Origin: Lachnospiraceae bacterium
Lineage (GTDB): Bacteria > Bacillota > Clostridia > Lachnospirales > Lachnospiraceae
DNA length: 64,000 nt
NCBI GenBank assembly: GCA_009774145.1
Contig: VSND01000003.1
Coordinates: 80,479 to 144,478, forward strand
Reading direction: 5' to 3'
The number at the start of each line of letters is the position of its first letter. Position 1 is the first letter of the stretch. Positions 57,857 through 64,000 of the stretch are shown piece by piece. The position numbers were made by a program, and so were the translations under genes. The notes under the pieces were generated by a model. It ran no database searches, had not been told where the DNA came from, and worked only from the letters and a program-made list of their open reading frames with translations.

Positions 57857-58051
57857 GTGGTTCCAGAACACATATTGCAGAAAGCAATAGCCCACAATGC
57901 CGTATGCGATAAGCTAAGAGCACAGGGGTATTCCATACAAGGATCCGGCAATGATTTTAGCAAGTGTTATTTTACAGAAGGGAAAGCTCCGCACCAGAAG
58001 ATAGTGGGGTACATAGATATGAAAACGCTGGAGATAGTCCGGTTAGATTGA
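57857..58051 (+). CDS. Small hypothetical protein
   Basis: 64 residues from GTG 57857 behind AAGGAAGGAGGGAAAGA. AIAHNAVCDKLRAQGYSIQG, KIVGYIDMKTLEIVRLD. Unknown. Confidence 0.58.
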   Translation: MVPEHILQKAIAHNAVCDKLRAQGYSIQGSGNDFSKCYFTEGKAPHQKIVGYIDMKTLEIVRLD

Positions 58052-58064
58052 TTGGAGGTATATT

Positions 58065-58289
58065 ATGGCGAAAATAGTGATTGAGGTTCCGGATGACTGC
58101 CGGAAGTGTCCATGCTTTATAAAGGCAGAGGCAAAAGTTGGGCCAGATGAAAAGACATTCTACCTATGCAGGGAATTTTCCCGGATACTGGAAATTGGCG
58201 TGAATGGTTATGGCAACGTGAAAGAAGTACACAGATGTGCGGAATGTAAAACGGCGGAAGTGTTTGATAAGCAGAAAAAGGAGAAGTGA
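58065..58289 (+). CDS. Small Cys-rich protein
   Basis: 74 residues. DCRKCPCFIKAEAKVGPDEK, YLCREFS and HRCAECKTAE give several CxxC motifs, probably zinc-binding. Unknown role. Confidence 0.6.
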   Translation: MAKIVIEVPDDCRKCPCFIKAEAKVGPDEKTFYLCREFSRILEIGVNGYGNVKEVHRCAECKTAEVFDKQKKEK

Positions 58290-58290
58290 C

Positions 58291-59028
58291 ATGTATTATC
58301 CGGATGATTTTTACTGTGAACCATCTGAATTTGAGATGCAGGTGGAGGAGTTCAAAGAGAGCCTGGCAAAGTCGATAAAGAGTGAGTTCCTGGAGGAGAT
58401 GGAGCGGCTGAAAGCGGAGAACCGGAAACTCCAGGGAATCAAGGACAATTTCGAGCAGGTAAAGAGGGACTACGAGCGGAAGAAGATGGAATGTGATAGG
58501 ATGATGCGCGAGGCGGAGAACAACGCGAAGCGCATGAGGGTAGAGGAGCTGATGAAGAGGTTCCAGACATTCTTCTGGAGGCCGAGCTGGGAATATCTAT
58601 ATGGGCCGAAGTGCGATAAGTGCGATAAGAGCCGGAGAATCGAGGTAACACTTCCATCCGGAAACAAAGTCAAAGACGAATGCGAGTGCGACAAAAGCAG
58701 GATGAAAGTCATGGTTCCGGAAAAAATGGTGCGGTATGAGCTGGCGGATAGAGACAGAGGAATAGCTGCCTGGTATACCGCTTGCGGAAAAGAGGGGGAA
58801 AGGTACTACAAACTGGATTATGCTGGTACCGTATTTGCAGAAAAGAATTTAGTGGTGCCAGGTACGTCCTTTGATGTGCTGGAGAAGCAAGAAAACCAGA
58901 ATTCTCTTTTGTTCTCCACCAGGGAGGAGTGTCTTGCATACTGCGAGTATCTGAATGAAAAGAACCTGGTGCCAATGGATACAATCTATGAGTGTGACGG
59001 AACAGTCTGGAAAAGTGAGGAGGAGTAA
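58291..59028 (+). CDS. Coiled-coil protein with zinc-knuckle and EKNLVPM module
   Basis: 245 residues from ATG 58291 (AAAAGGAGAAGTGAC). Residues 20-100 form a long coiled coil; CDKCDKSRRIEVTLPSGNKV and CECDKSRM form a metal site. The rest is beta-rich. Unknown function. Confidence 0.6.
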   Translation: MYYPDDFYCEPSEFEMQVEEFKESLAKSIKSEFLEEMERLKAENRKLQGIKDNFEQVKRDYERKKMECDRMMREAENNAKRMRVEELMKRFQTFFWRPSWEYLYGPKCDKCDKSRRIEVTLPSGNKVKDECECDKSRMKVMVPEKMVRYELADRDRGIAAWYTACGKEGERYYKLDYAGTVFAEKNLVVPGTSFDVLEKQENQNSLLFSTREECLAYCEYLNEKNLVPMDTIYECDGTVWKSEEE

Positions 59029-59030
59029 AG

Positions 59031-59297
59031 ATGGGAAAAACCAAAGGTTTTATTCTGAACCGCAAGCAGTACCAGAACATACGGCGCATGGATCACTGTC
59101 AGATGACATTATGGGCGGAGAGCGTCTACAAATCCGGTTTTAAGGACGGCCAGGAGGCAACGCCGGGGCTTACCAGCCAGGAGATAAGGGATGCCTTGCA
59201 GCCAGTGAAGGGCATCGGGGCAAAGAGGATGGATTCCATCATAGAGGCATTATCTCTGGCGCTGGAAGAAAGAGGAAAGGCAGGAGAGATGGCATGA
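59031..59297 (+). CDS. Small protein with HhH-like motif
   Basis: 88 residues. GFKDGQEATPGLTSQEIRDA then LQPVKGIGAKRMDSIIEALS, a helix-hairpin-helix-like GIGxKR turn, suggests DNA contact. Unknown. Confidence 0.6.
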   Translation: MGKTKGFILNRKQYQNIRRMDHCQMTLWAESVYKSGFKDGQEATPGLTSQEIRDALQPVKGIGAKRMDSIIEALSLALEERGKAGEMA

Positions 59298-59455
59298 GAT
59301 TGGGAGAAGAATGTCCGTATATTACACCGTGCGGATGGTGCAGCAGAAAAGATGTCCCTTGCGATTCCGGAAAATACAAAAAACCAATGCCTGGGATTCC
59401 TAAAATACCAGTTCCTCCTCCGCCTGGAGAGAAAAAAGGATGCCAGAAAAAATGA
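59294..59455 (+). CDS. Small Cys/Pro-rich protein, last phage gene
   Basis: 53 residues in ATGA overlap. CPYITPCGWCSRKDVPCDSG and a Pro-rich tail (PMPGIPKIPVPPPPGEKKGC). The last convincing plus-strand phage ORF. Confidence 0.55.
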   Translation: MRLGEECPYITPCGWCSRKDVPCDSGKYKKPMPGIPKIPVPPPPGEKKGCQKK

Positions 59456-59501
59456 TTGCATCCGTCAGAGACCGGTGTTAGAATGAAATAACAAGGGGCA
59501 T

Positions 59502-59614
59502 ATTACAAAAGTGCGAATTTAATGATACTGTGCATCATGGGGGATGCGATGTTCATATATTAGCCTTAAAATCGCACATTTGTAATGAGGGAGAACGTTA
59601 CAAAAGTAAGGAAA
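59502..59614. repeat. Inverted/direct repeats near the right end
   Basis: ATTACAAAAGTGCGAATTT (59502-59520) is inverted at 59568-59586 with two mismatches, and TTACAAAAGTAAG recurs at 59598-59610. The TTACAAAWGTGCG-type units look like integrase arm or excisionase sites expected inside attR. Confidence 0.5.
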
Positions 59615-59659
59615 GCATATTAAAAATCGGAATTGCATATGCTATAATGCCAGTAGGCA

Positions 59660-59697
59660 AAAAGAAACGAAGAGTCCGGGGGTTCTTCGTTTCTTTT
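59660..59697. terminator. Bidirectional terminator at the junction
   Basis: A perfect 14-bp stem AAAAGAAACGAAGA/TCTTCGTTTCTTTT with a 10-nt loop. A/T tracts flank both sides, so it can stop transcription from phage operon 2 and from the host minus-strand operon. Confidence 0.85.
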
Positions 59698-59720
59698 ATA
59701 CTGGCAAAGCACCCGGCAGG

Positions 59721-59816
59721 TTATTTGTTGTCCTTGTCATCGTCGTCTAACCATTTGATGATGTAGTGGCAGGCTACACCACCCAGAACGGCGGTTAAAA
59801 AAGAAATGAAGTTAAT
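59721..59816 (-). CDS. Possible tiny membrane protein or gene remnant
   Basis: Reads INFISFLTAVLGGVACHYII then KWLDDDDKDNK and stop: one membrane helix and an acidic tail, similar in style to small Firmicutes proteins ending in KWLD. There is no ATG/GTG/TTG start; ATT at 59816 would be needed, so it may be a remnant. Low confidence. Confidence 0.25.
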   Translation of the reverse strand: MNFISFLTAVLGGVACHYIIKWLDDDDKDNK

Positions 59817-59895
59817 GTTTCTTATGGGTGCAGAGATCAGACTGTTACGCAGTCCATCACAGAACCTGTATGTTCTGACAGAGATTCCAATGAAG

Positions 59896-60522
59896 TTATG
59901 ATTTGATATCTTCCTCCGACAGCATCAGCTGGATCTTGGAGCGGACGATATCAAAGGCTACATGATTCATGCCGCTGTTGATGACGATGTCAGCCATGGC
60001 GCGGGTGGGCTCTACATAGAGATAGTGCATGGGTTTGACAGTGGTCAGATACTGTTCCACGATGTTGTCGATATCCCGGCCGCGTTCCTTGACATCCCGG
60101 ACCACTCTGCGCAGGATCCGTTCGTCAGCATCGGCCTCCACATAGATCTTGATGTCAAGAAGATCCCGGATCCGTTTGTCTGCAAGGAGCAGGATTCCTT
60201 CGGCGATGATAATCTTGCGCGGTTCGATGTGGACGGTCTGATCAGAACGGTTGTGGAGGCTGTAGTCGTAGACCGGGCAGTCCACTGCCCTGCCATCTTT
60301 CAGCATATACAGATGTTCCAGCAAAAGCTGTGTCTCCAGAGAATCCGGATGGTCATAATTGACTTTTTTTCGGTCCTCAAAGGAGACGTCATCCTGCCTG
60401 CGGTAATAATTGTCATGGTAGATGACTGCGACATTGTCGTTAAATTCGTCTTTCAGCCGATTGGTAAATGTGGATTTTCCTGAACCGGTCCCGCCGGCGA
60501 TTCCGATGATGATACAATTCAT
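59896..60522 (-). CDS. udk: Uridine kinase
   Basis: 208 residues from ATG 60522 on the minus strand (AAGGGAGACAGCT upstream; the track start at 60540 is not needed). Walker A GIAGGTGSGKSTF, VIYHDNYYRR, NYDHPDSLET and EGILLLAD are diagnostic. Phosphorylates uridine/cytidine in pyrimidine salvage. Host gene, last of the tyrA-aroA-udk block. Confidence 0.95.
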   Translation of the reverse strand: MNCIIIGIAGGTGSGKSTFTNRLKDEFNDNVAVIYHDNYYRRQDDVSFEDRKKVNYDHPDSLETQLLLEHLYMLKDGRAVDCPVYDYSLHNRSDQTVHIEPRKIIIAEGILLLADKRIRDLLDIKIYVEADADERILRRVVRDVKERGRDIDNIVEQYLTTVKPMHYLYVEPTRAMADIVINSGMNHVAFDIVRSKIQLMLSEEDIKS

Positions 60523-60620
60523 AGCTGTCTCCCTTCTCATGCGCTTTGTCGAGTGTACTTTTCTTTATTGTACAATGTTTTCGGAAAGATTTCTACAGAA
60601 AGATACAGAATCAACAAAGT

Positions 60621-61901
60621 TCAGTTCCGGCAGAGTTTTTCAAGGTCTTCATAAAATCCCGGATAACTGATGCGTACACAGTCTGCCTCTGTGATCTCTG
60701 TCTCGCCGTCTGCAGCCAGCGCCGTGACGGCAAAGGTCATGGCAATGCGGTGGTCGAGCCGGCTGTCGATTACGGCGCCGTGCAGCGGATGTCCGCCTTC
60801 GATGAGCATGCCGTCTTCGGTGGCAGTAATGTGCGCGCCCATGGCAGAGAGATTTTTCACCATCACATCAATCCGGTTGGATTCCTTTACTTTCAGCTCC
60901 TGCGCATCTTTGATGACAGTGGCGCCTTCTGCAAAGCAGGCAAGGGCGGCTATTACCGGAAGCTCATCGATCAGGGCGGGGATGACCGCACCGCCAACCG
61001 TTGTTCCGTGAAGCGTGCTGCTGCGGACCAGAAGGTCAGCGGTCGGTTCTCCGTTTCCGCTGTCTTCATTTAATAAGGTAATGTCTGCTCCCATCTTCCG
61101 GCAGACTTTTAAGATCCCGTCGCGGGTGGGGTTGATTCCCACATTTTGAATGAGGATCTCGGAGCCGGGGACGATAAGTCCGGCAGCAATGAAATAGGCG
61201 GCGGAGGAAATATCTCCCGGCACATGGATTTCCTGAGCGCGGAGCTTCGGCTCCGGCAGGATCGCGGCAGTGGCGCCTTCACTGGTGACGGATGCTCCAA
61301 AATGCCGAAGCATGAGTTCCGAATGATTTCTGGAGAGATAAGGCTCTGTCACACTGGTGGGGCGGTCTGCATAGAGTCCGGCCAGCAGGATGCAGGATTT
61401 GACTTGGGCAGAGGCGACTCGGGAGGTATAATGGATGCCATGGAGCCTGGAACCCCGGATCCGAAGCGGCGCACAGTCATTGCCTTTAAGACTTTCGATC
61501 TGTGCCCCCATCAGGGCAAGAGGTTCCATGATCCGTTTCATGGGGCGGGACTGGATGGATTCGTCCCCGTTCAGGTCGGTGACAAAATTCTGTCCGGCCA
61601 GAATGCCGGAGATCAGCCGGGTGGTAGTCCCGCTGTTGCCGGTATTCAGAGGTCCGGCGGGCGCCTGCAGGCCATGCAGCCCCCTGCCGTGGATGAGGAT
61701 TTCATCCGGACGGTTTTCAATCCGGATTCCCATCTGCTGGAAGCAGGAGATGGTGGAGAGGCAGTCGGCGCCCTGAAGAAAATTGGTGACTTTTGTAGTG
61801 CCTTCGGCCAGCGCGCCGAACATGACGCAGCGGTGAGAGATGCTTTTGTCTCCCGGAACGGTTACCGTTCCTTTTAATGCATTTGCTCTGGTAAATTTCA
61901 T
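60621..61901 (-). CDS. aroA: EPSP synthase (3-phosphoshikimate 1-carboxyvinyltransferase)
   Basis: 426 residues. VPGDKSISHRCVMFGALAEG, NTGNSGTTTRLISGILAGQ and KVKESNRIDVM are catalytic-site motifs. Sixth step of the shikimate pathway. It begins 11 bp after tyrA, so the two are one transcript. Confidence 0.97.
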   Translation of the reverse strand: MKFTRANALKGTVTVPGDKSISHRCVMFGALAEGTTKVTNFLQGADCLSTISCFQQMGIRIENRPDEILIHGRGLHGLQAPAGPLNTGNSGTTTRLISGILAGQNFVTDLNGDESIQSRPMKRIMEPLALMGAQIESLKGNDCAPLRIRGSRLHGIHYTSRVASAQVKSCILLAGLYADRPTSVTEPYLSRNHSELMLRHFGASVTSEGATAAILPEPKLRAQEIHVPGDISSAAYFIAAGLIVPGSEILIQNVGINPTRDGILKVCRKMGADITLLNEDSGNGEPTADLLVRSSTLHGTTVGGAVIPALIDELPVIAALACFAEGATVIKDAQELKVKESNRIDVMVKNLSAMGAHITATEDGMLIEGGHPLHGAVIDSRLDHRIAMTFAVTALAADGETEITEADCVRISYPGFYEDLEKLCRN

Positions 61902-61912
61902 AGGAACTCCTT

Positions 61913-63001
61913 TTAACGTTCGTAGATTACGTAACGGTATTTTCTTAAAATGTCTGCAGCCTGTTTCATGGACGGCTCATCATAAAATTCGATGCGGAGG
62001 ACCGCTTCGATAAATTCCCGACTGTGGACGATGCCGATGTTTTTCAGGTTGATCTGATTGCTCGCCAGAATGGTGGCAAGGGTGGCAATTCCGCCCGCTT
62101 CGTCGACCATGTCGCAGTAGATCTCGTAGATCCGCTGAATCGGACCGCTGCCCTTTACCGGAAGGCTGTTCCGGTAATCCCGGGAAGTCTCAAACAGCCG
62201 GTAGACAGCGTCTGCCTGTGAATCGTCGAGCTGCTGCCGGATTCTCGTAAGAGAATCGATGTAATCTTTTAATATGGAAGAGATATTTTTCCGGTTGGTC
62301 ATGCAGATCTGCTCCCACATCTCGGGAGAGGAGGAAGCGATCCGGGTAATGTCCTTAAATCCTCCGGCAGCAATCAGCTTCATGATCCCGTCTTTTGTAT
62401 CGGAATCACGCACCAGATTCACGAGGGAGGAAGCGATGATATGCGGCAGGTGACTGACACCTGCAGTTACATAGTCATGAGTCCGGAAATCCAGTACCAG
62501 CGGCAGAGCCTTCAGGCTTTCGACAAAAGTCCGGTACCGTTCTACGGCATCCTGCGGTACCCGTGCGGCAGGTGTGATAACATAGTAGGCATTTTCAATC
62601 AGGATGCGTTTGGAATTGGCGTAACCGGTTTTTTCCGAGCCCGCCATGGGATGTCCGCCGATAAAATTTGCTTCCATGTCAAGTTCCGTCACCCTGGCAT
62701 GGATGTCCGACTTGGTGCTGCCCACATCCGTGATGATGCAGGAAGGGCGGATCAGCGGCTTCAGCTGCTTTAAATATTCGGCATTGCTGGAGACCGGAGC
62801 GCACAAAAAGATGTAATCACAGTCGCCGAAATCTTCTGCTACATGATCCATCAACCGGCTCACAACCCCGTCATGGACTGCCTGTTCTACAGAAGCACGG
62901 GTGCGGGAGCAGGCGAGGATCTCCGCATCCGGATAAAAATGACGGACTGCCCGGGCGATAGAACCGCCGATAAGGCCAAGTCCGATAAAACCGATTTTCA
63001 T
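61913..63001 (-). CDS. tyrA: Prephenate dehydrogenase with ACT domain
   Basis: 362 residues from ATG 63001 (AAAGGAGATTATT upstream). NAD-binding IGFIGLGLIGGSIARAV, a central GGHPMAGSEKTGYANSKRIL (His/Ser active-site region) and a C-terminal ACT domain (GGIATLATILASNQINLKNI) for feedback by aromatic amino acids. Converts prephenate to 4-hydroxyphenylpyruvate. Confidence 0.96.
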   Translation of the reverse strand: MKIGFIGLGLIGGSIARAVRHFYPDAEILACSRTRASVEQAVHDGVVSRLMDHVAEDFGDCDYIFLCAPVSSNAEYLKQLKPLIRPSCIITDVGSTKSDIHARVTELDMEANFIGGHPMAGSEKTGYANSKRILIENAYYVITPAARVPQDAVERYRTFVESLKALPLVLDFRTHDYVTAGVSHLPHIIASSLVNLVRDSDTKDGIMKLIAAGGFKDITRIASSSPEMWEQICMTNRKNISSILKDYIDSLTRIRQQLDDSQADAVYRLFETSRDYRNSLPVKGSGPIQRIYEIYCDMVDEAGGIATLATILASNQINLKNIGIVHSREFIEAVLRIEFYDEPSMKQAADILRKYRYVIYER

Positions 63002-63031
63002 AATAATCTCCTTTAACACGTTAATGTATTA

Positions 63032-63037
63032 AGTATA
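63032..63037 (-). promoter_or_regulatory. Probable -10 box of tyrA
   Basis: TATACT on the minus strand, 31 bp before the tyrA start. A good -35 is not obvious, so this is a weak call. Confidence 0.35.
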
Positions 63038-63118
63038 GCACGAATTGGGGGAAATGGGAAGGGCGAGAAAACGTGCAGCGTCTGTTCTGCCGGCTGTTTT
63101 TCAGAATTATGAAAAAGT

Positions 63119-63147
63119 TTGACAAACTTTGCCTGTTATATTACACT
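63119..63147 (+). promoter_or_regulatory. leuS promoter
   Basis: TTGACA (63119-63124), 17-bp spacer, TACACT (63142-63147). About 120 nt of leader follow before the start codon. The expected T-box sequence (GGTGG-AC-CGCG type) is not found. Confidence 0.65.
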
Positions 63148-63267
63148 GATAACGTTATGAAAACAAAGAAAGCGGCGTTTTGGCAAATTCGGTCCGTGTG
63201 CAGGCCATGGGCCGATACCGGCAGGAAACCGGGCGCAATGTTTTAGATAAACAGGAGGGCATGTGAG

Positions 63268-64000
63268 ATGAAACACAATTTCCGTAAGATAGAAGGGAAA
63301 TGGCAGCAGAGATGGGAGGAGGCCGGGATCTTCCGGGCGGTGGACGGCAGCGAAAAGCCGAAGTTCTATGGTCTGGTGGAATTTCCCTATCCCAGCGGTG
63401 CAGGTATGCATGTAGGGCATATCAAGGCGTATTCCAGTCTGGAGGTCATCTCCAGAAAACGCAGAATGGAAGGATTCAACGTTCTGTTCCCCATCGGATT
63501 TGACGCGTTTGGGCTTCCCACAGAGAATTATGCCATCAAGACGGGGACGCATCCGAGAAAGATTACAGATGACAATATCGCGAAATTTACAGATCAGTTG
63601 AAGAAGGTCGGTTTTTCCTTTGACTGGGATCGGGTGATCGATACGACGGACGAAGATTATTATAAATGGACCCAGTGGATTTTTCTGAAATTATTCGAAC
63701 ATGGGCTGGTGTTCCGCAGTAAGGCGCTGGTCAACTACTGTCCGTCCTGCAAGGTGGTACTTTCCAACGAGGACAGCCAGGGCGGCAAGTGCGATATCTG
63801 CCACAGCGATGTGATCCAGAAATCCAAGGACGTATGGTATCTGCGGATTACGGAATATGCGGACAAACTGCTGGAGGGTCTGGATCAGGTGGACTATCCG
63901 GCGAATGTGAAGCAGCAGCAGATGAACTGGATTGGAAAATCCACCGGCGCGTTCGTGAACATTAATCAACACGAACTGCATGACTATATCGAGAAAAAAA
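63268..64000 (+). CDS. leuS: Leucyl-tRNA synthetase, 3' end outside the window
   Basis: Begins at ATG 63268 behind ACAGGAGGGCATGTGAG and is open to the window end (244 residues seen). The class I HIGH signature appears as PYPSGAGMHVGHIKAYSSLE. IGFDAFGLPTENYAIKTGTH and the zinc module NYCPSCKVVLSNEDSQGGKC match bacterial LeuRS. Truncated by the window edge, not by mutation. Confidence 0.95.
   Translation, partial: MKHNFRKIEGKWQQRWEEAGIFRAVDGSEKPKFYGLVEFPYPSGAGMHVGHIKAYSSLEVISRKRRMEGFNVLFPIGFDAFGLPTENYAIKTGTHPRKITDDNIAKFTDQLKKVGFSFDWDRVIDTTDEDYYKWTQWIFLKLFEHGLVFRSKALVNYCPSCKVVLSNEDSQGGKCDICHSDVIQKSKDVWYLRITEYADKLLEGLDQVDYPANVKQQQMNWIGKSTGAFVNINQHELHDYIEKK

Larger units (their letters stand above)
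1..59700. mobile_element. Contractile-tailed prophage, left end outside the window
   Basis: A nearly continuous plus-strand block contains immunity, recombination/replication, packaging, head, contractile tail, DGR, lysis and accessory modules in standard temperate-phage order. The only minus-strand phage gene is the repressor at the left edge. Sheath (26233-27366), tube, gp25-like, J-like and spike proteins make it a myovirus. No integrase, tRNA or left attachment site is visible, so the left end lies outside. The right end falls between the last phage gene (59455) and host udk (59896); the exact base is not resolved. Confidence 0.93.
59456..59895. other. Phage-host junction region (probable attR)
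   Basis: A 440-bp interval between the last phage gene and the host udk stop. It holds the inverted-repeat motifs at 59502-59614, a near-promoter TATAAT at 59643-59648, a bidirectional terminator (59660-59697) and a short minus-strand reading frame (59721-59816). The core attachment sequence cannot be named without the left end. Confidence 0.55.

Noticed and set aside
59530..59766. Plus-strand ORF of 78 residues at the junction
   Set aside because: It runs across the inverted repeats and the terminator hairpin and has no ribosome site or protein-like composition.
63020..63267. T-box leader for leuS
   Set aside because: No T-box core sequence or following terminator hairpin could be found in the leader.

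Overview
The window is almost entirely one temperate, contractile-tailed (myovirus-type) prophage of a low-to-mid GC Gram-positive host, most likely a gut Lachnospiraceae/Clostridia bacterium. The host call rests on strong AGGAGG ribosome sites, frequent TTG/GTG starts, clostridial-type phage families (DUF3383 sheath, DUF3277 tube, DUF4054 connector, LL-H holin, SleB-like hydrolase) and the host genes on the right. The prophage runs from before position 1 to about 59.5-59.9 kb. No integrase is visible, so it probably lies left of the window beyond the leftward repressor. Bona fide chromosome begins with udk, aroA and tyrA (minus strand) and a 5' fragment of leuS.

Layout: (1) 46-1754, immunity region: a leftward CI-like repressor, a rightward promoter with two operators, a tandem-HTH Cro-like protein and another regulator. 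(2) 1.7-10.7 kb, early operon: SleB-like hydrolase, RecT, RecE-like nuclease, replication initiator, DnaC-like loader, RusA and many small proteins. (3) 10.8-11.85 kb: a late-regulator-like protein, a terminator and a new promoter. (4) 11.85-15.95 kb, unusual cassette: HAD-like phosphatase, three consecutive ParB/Srx-fold proteins (the third fused to a methyltransferase-like domain) and a close relative of CmoA (carboxy-SAM synthase). (5) 16-38.4 kb, virion genes: terminase, a portal fused to a Nudix domain, protease/scaffold, capsid, neck, sheath, tube, frameshifted chaperones, tape measure and baseplate. (6) 38.4-41.5 kb: a complete diversity-generating retroelement (DGR) with a C-type-lectin-like target, VR, downstream hairpin, Avd, TR and reverse transcriptase. 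All 10 TR/VR differences lie at TR adenines. (7) 41.6-44.5 kb: lysis genes. (8) 44.8-59.45 kb: two operons of mostly unknown small genes plus an HNH endonuclease, Dam-like methylase, SSB, ParB and a PAPS-reductase-like enzyme.

The two right-hand operons start from promoters that are a perfect 75-bp repeat of each other. They carry the same operator as the immunity region, so one repressor probably controls three operons up to 50 kb apart. Other signals not explained by ordinary annotation are a ~240-nt structured element closed by a 23-bp helix at 45.9-46.1 kb, a cluster of seven GTCC-n2/3-GGAY palindromes at 44.5-44.7 kb, a RecT with an SSB-like C-terminal tip, and nested start sites in the protease/scaffold and endolysin genes.

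All functional calls are made from sequence reading and recall of families; no database search was run.
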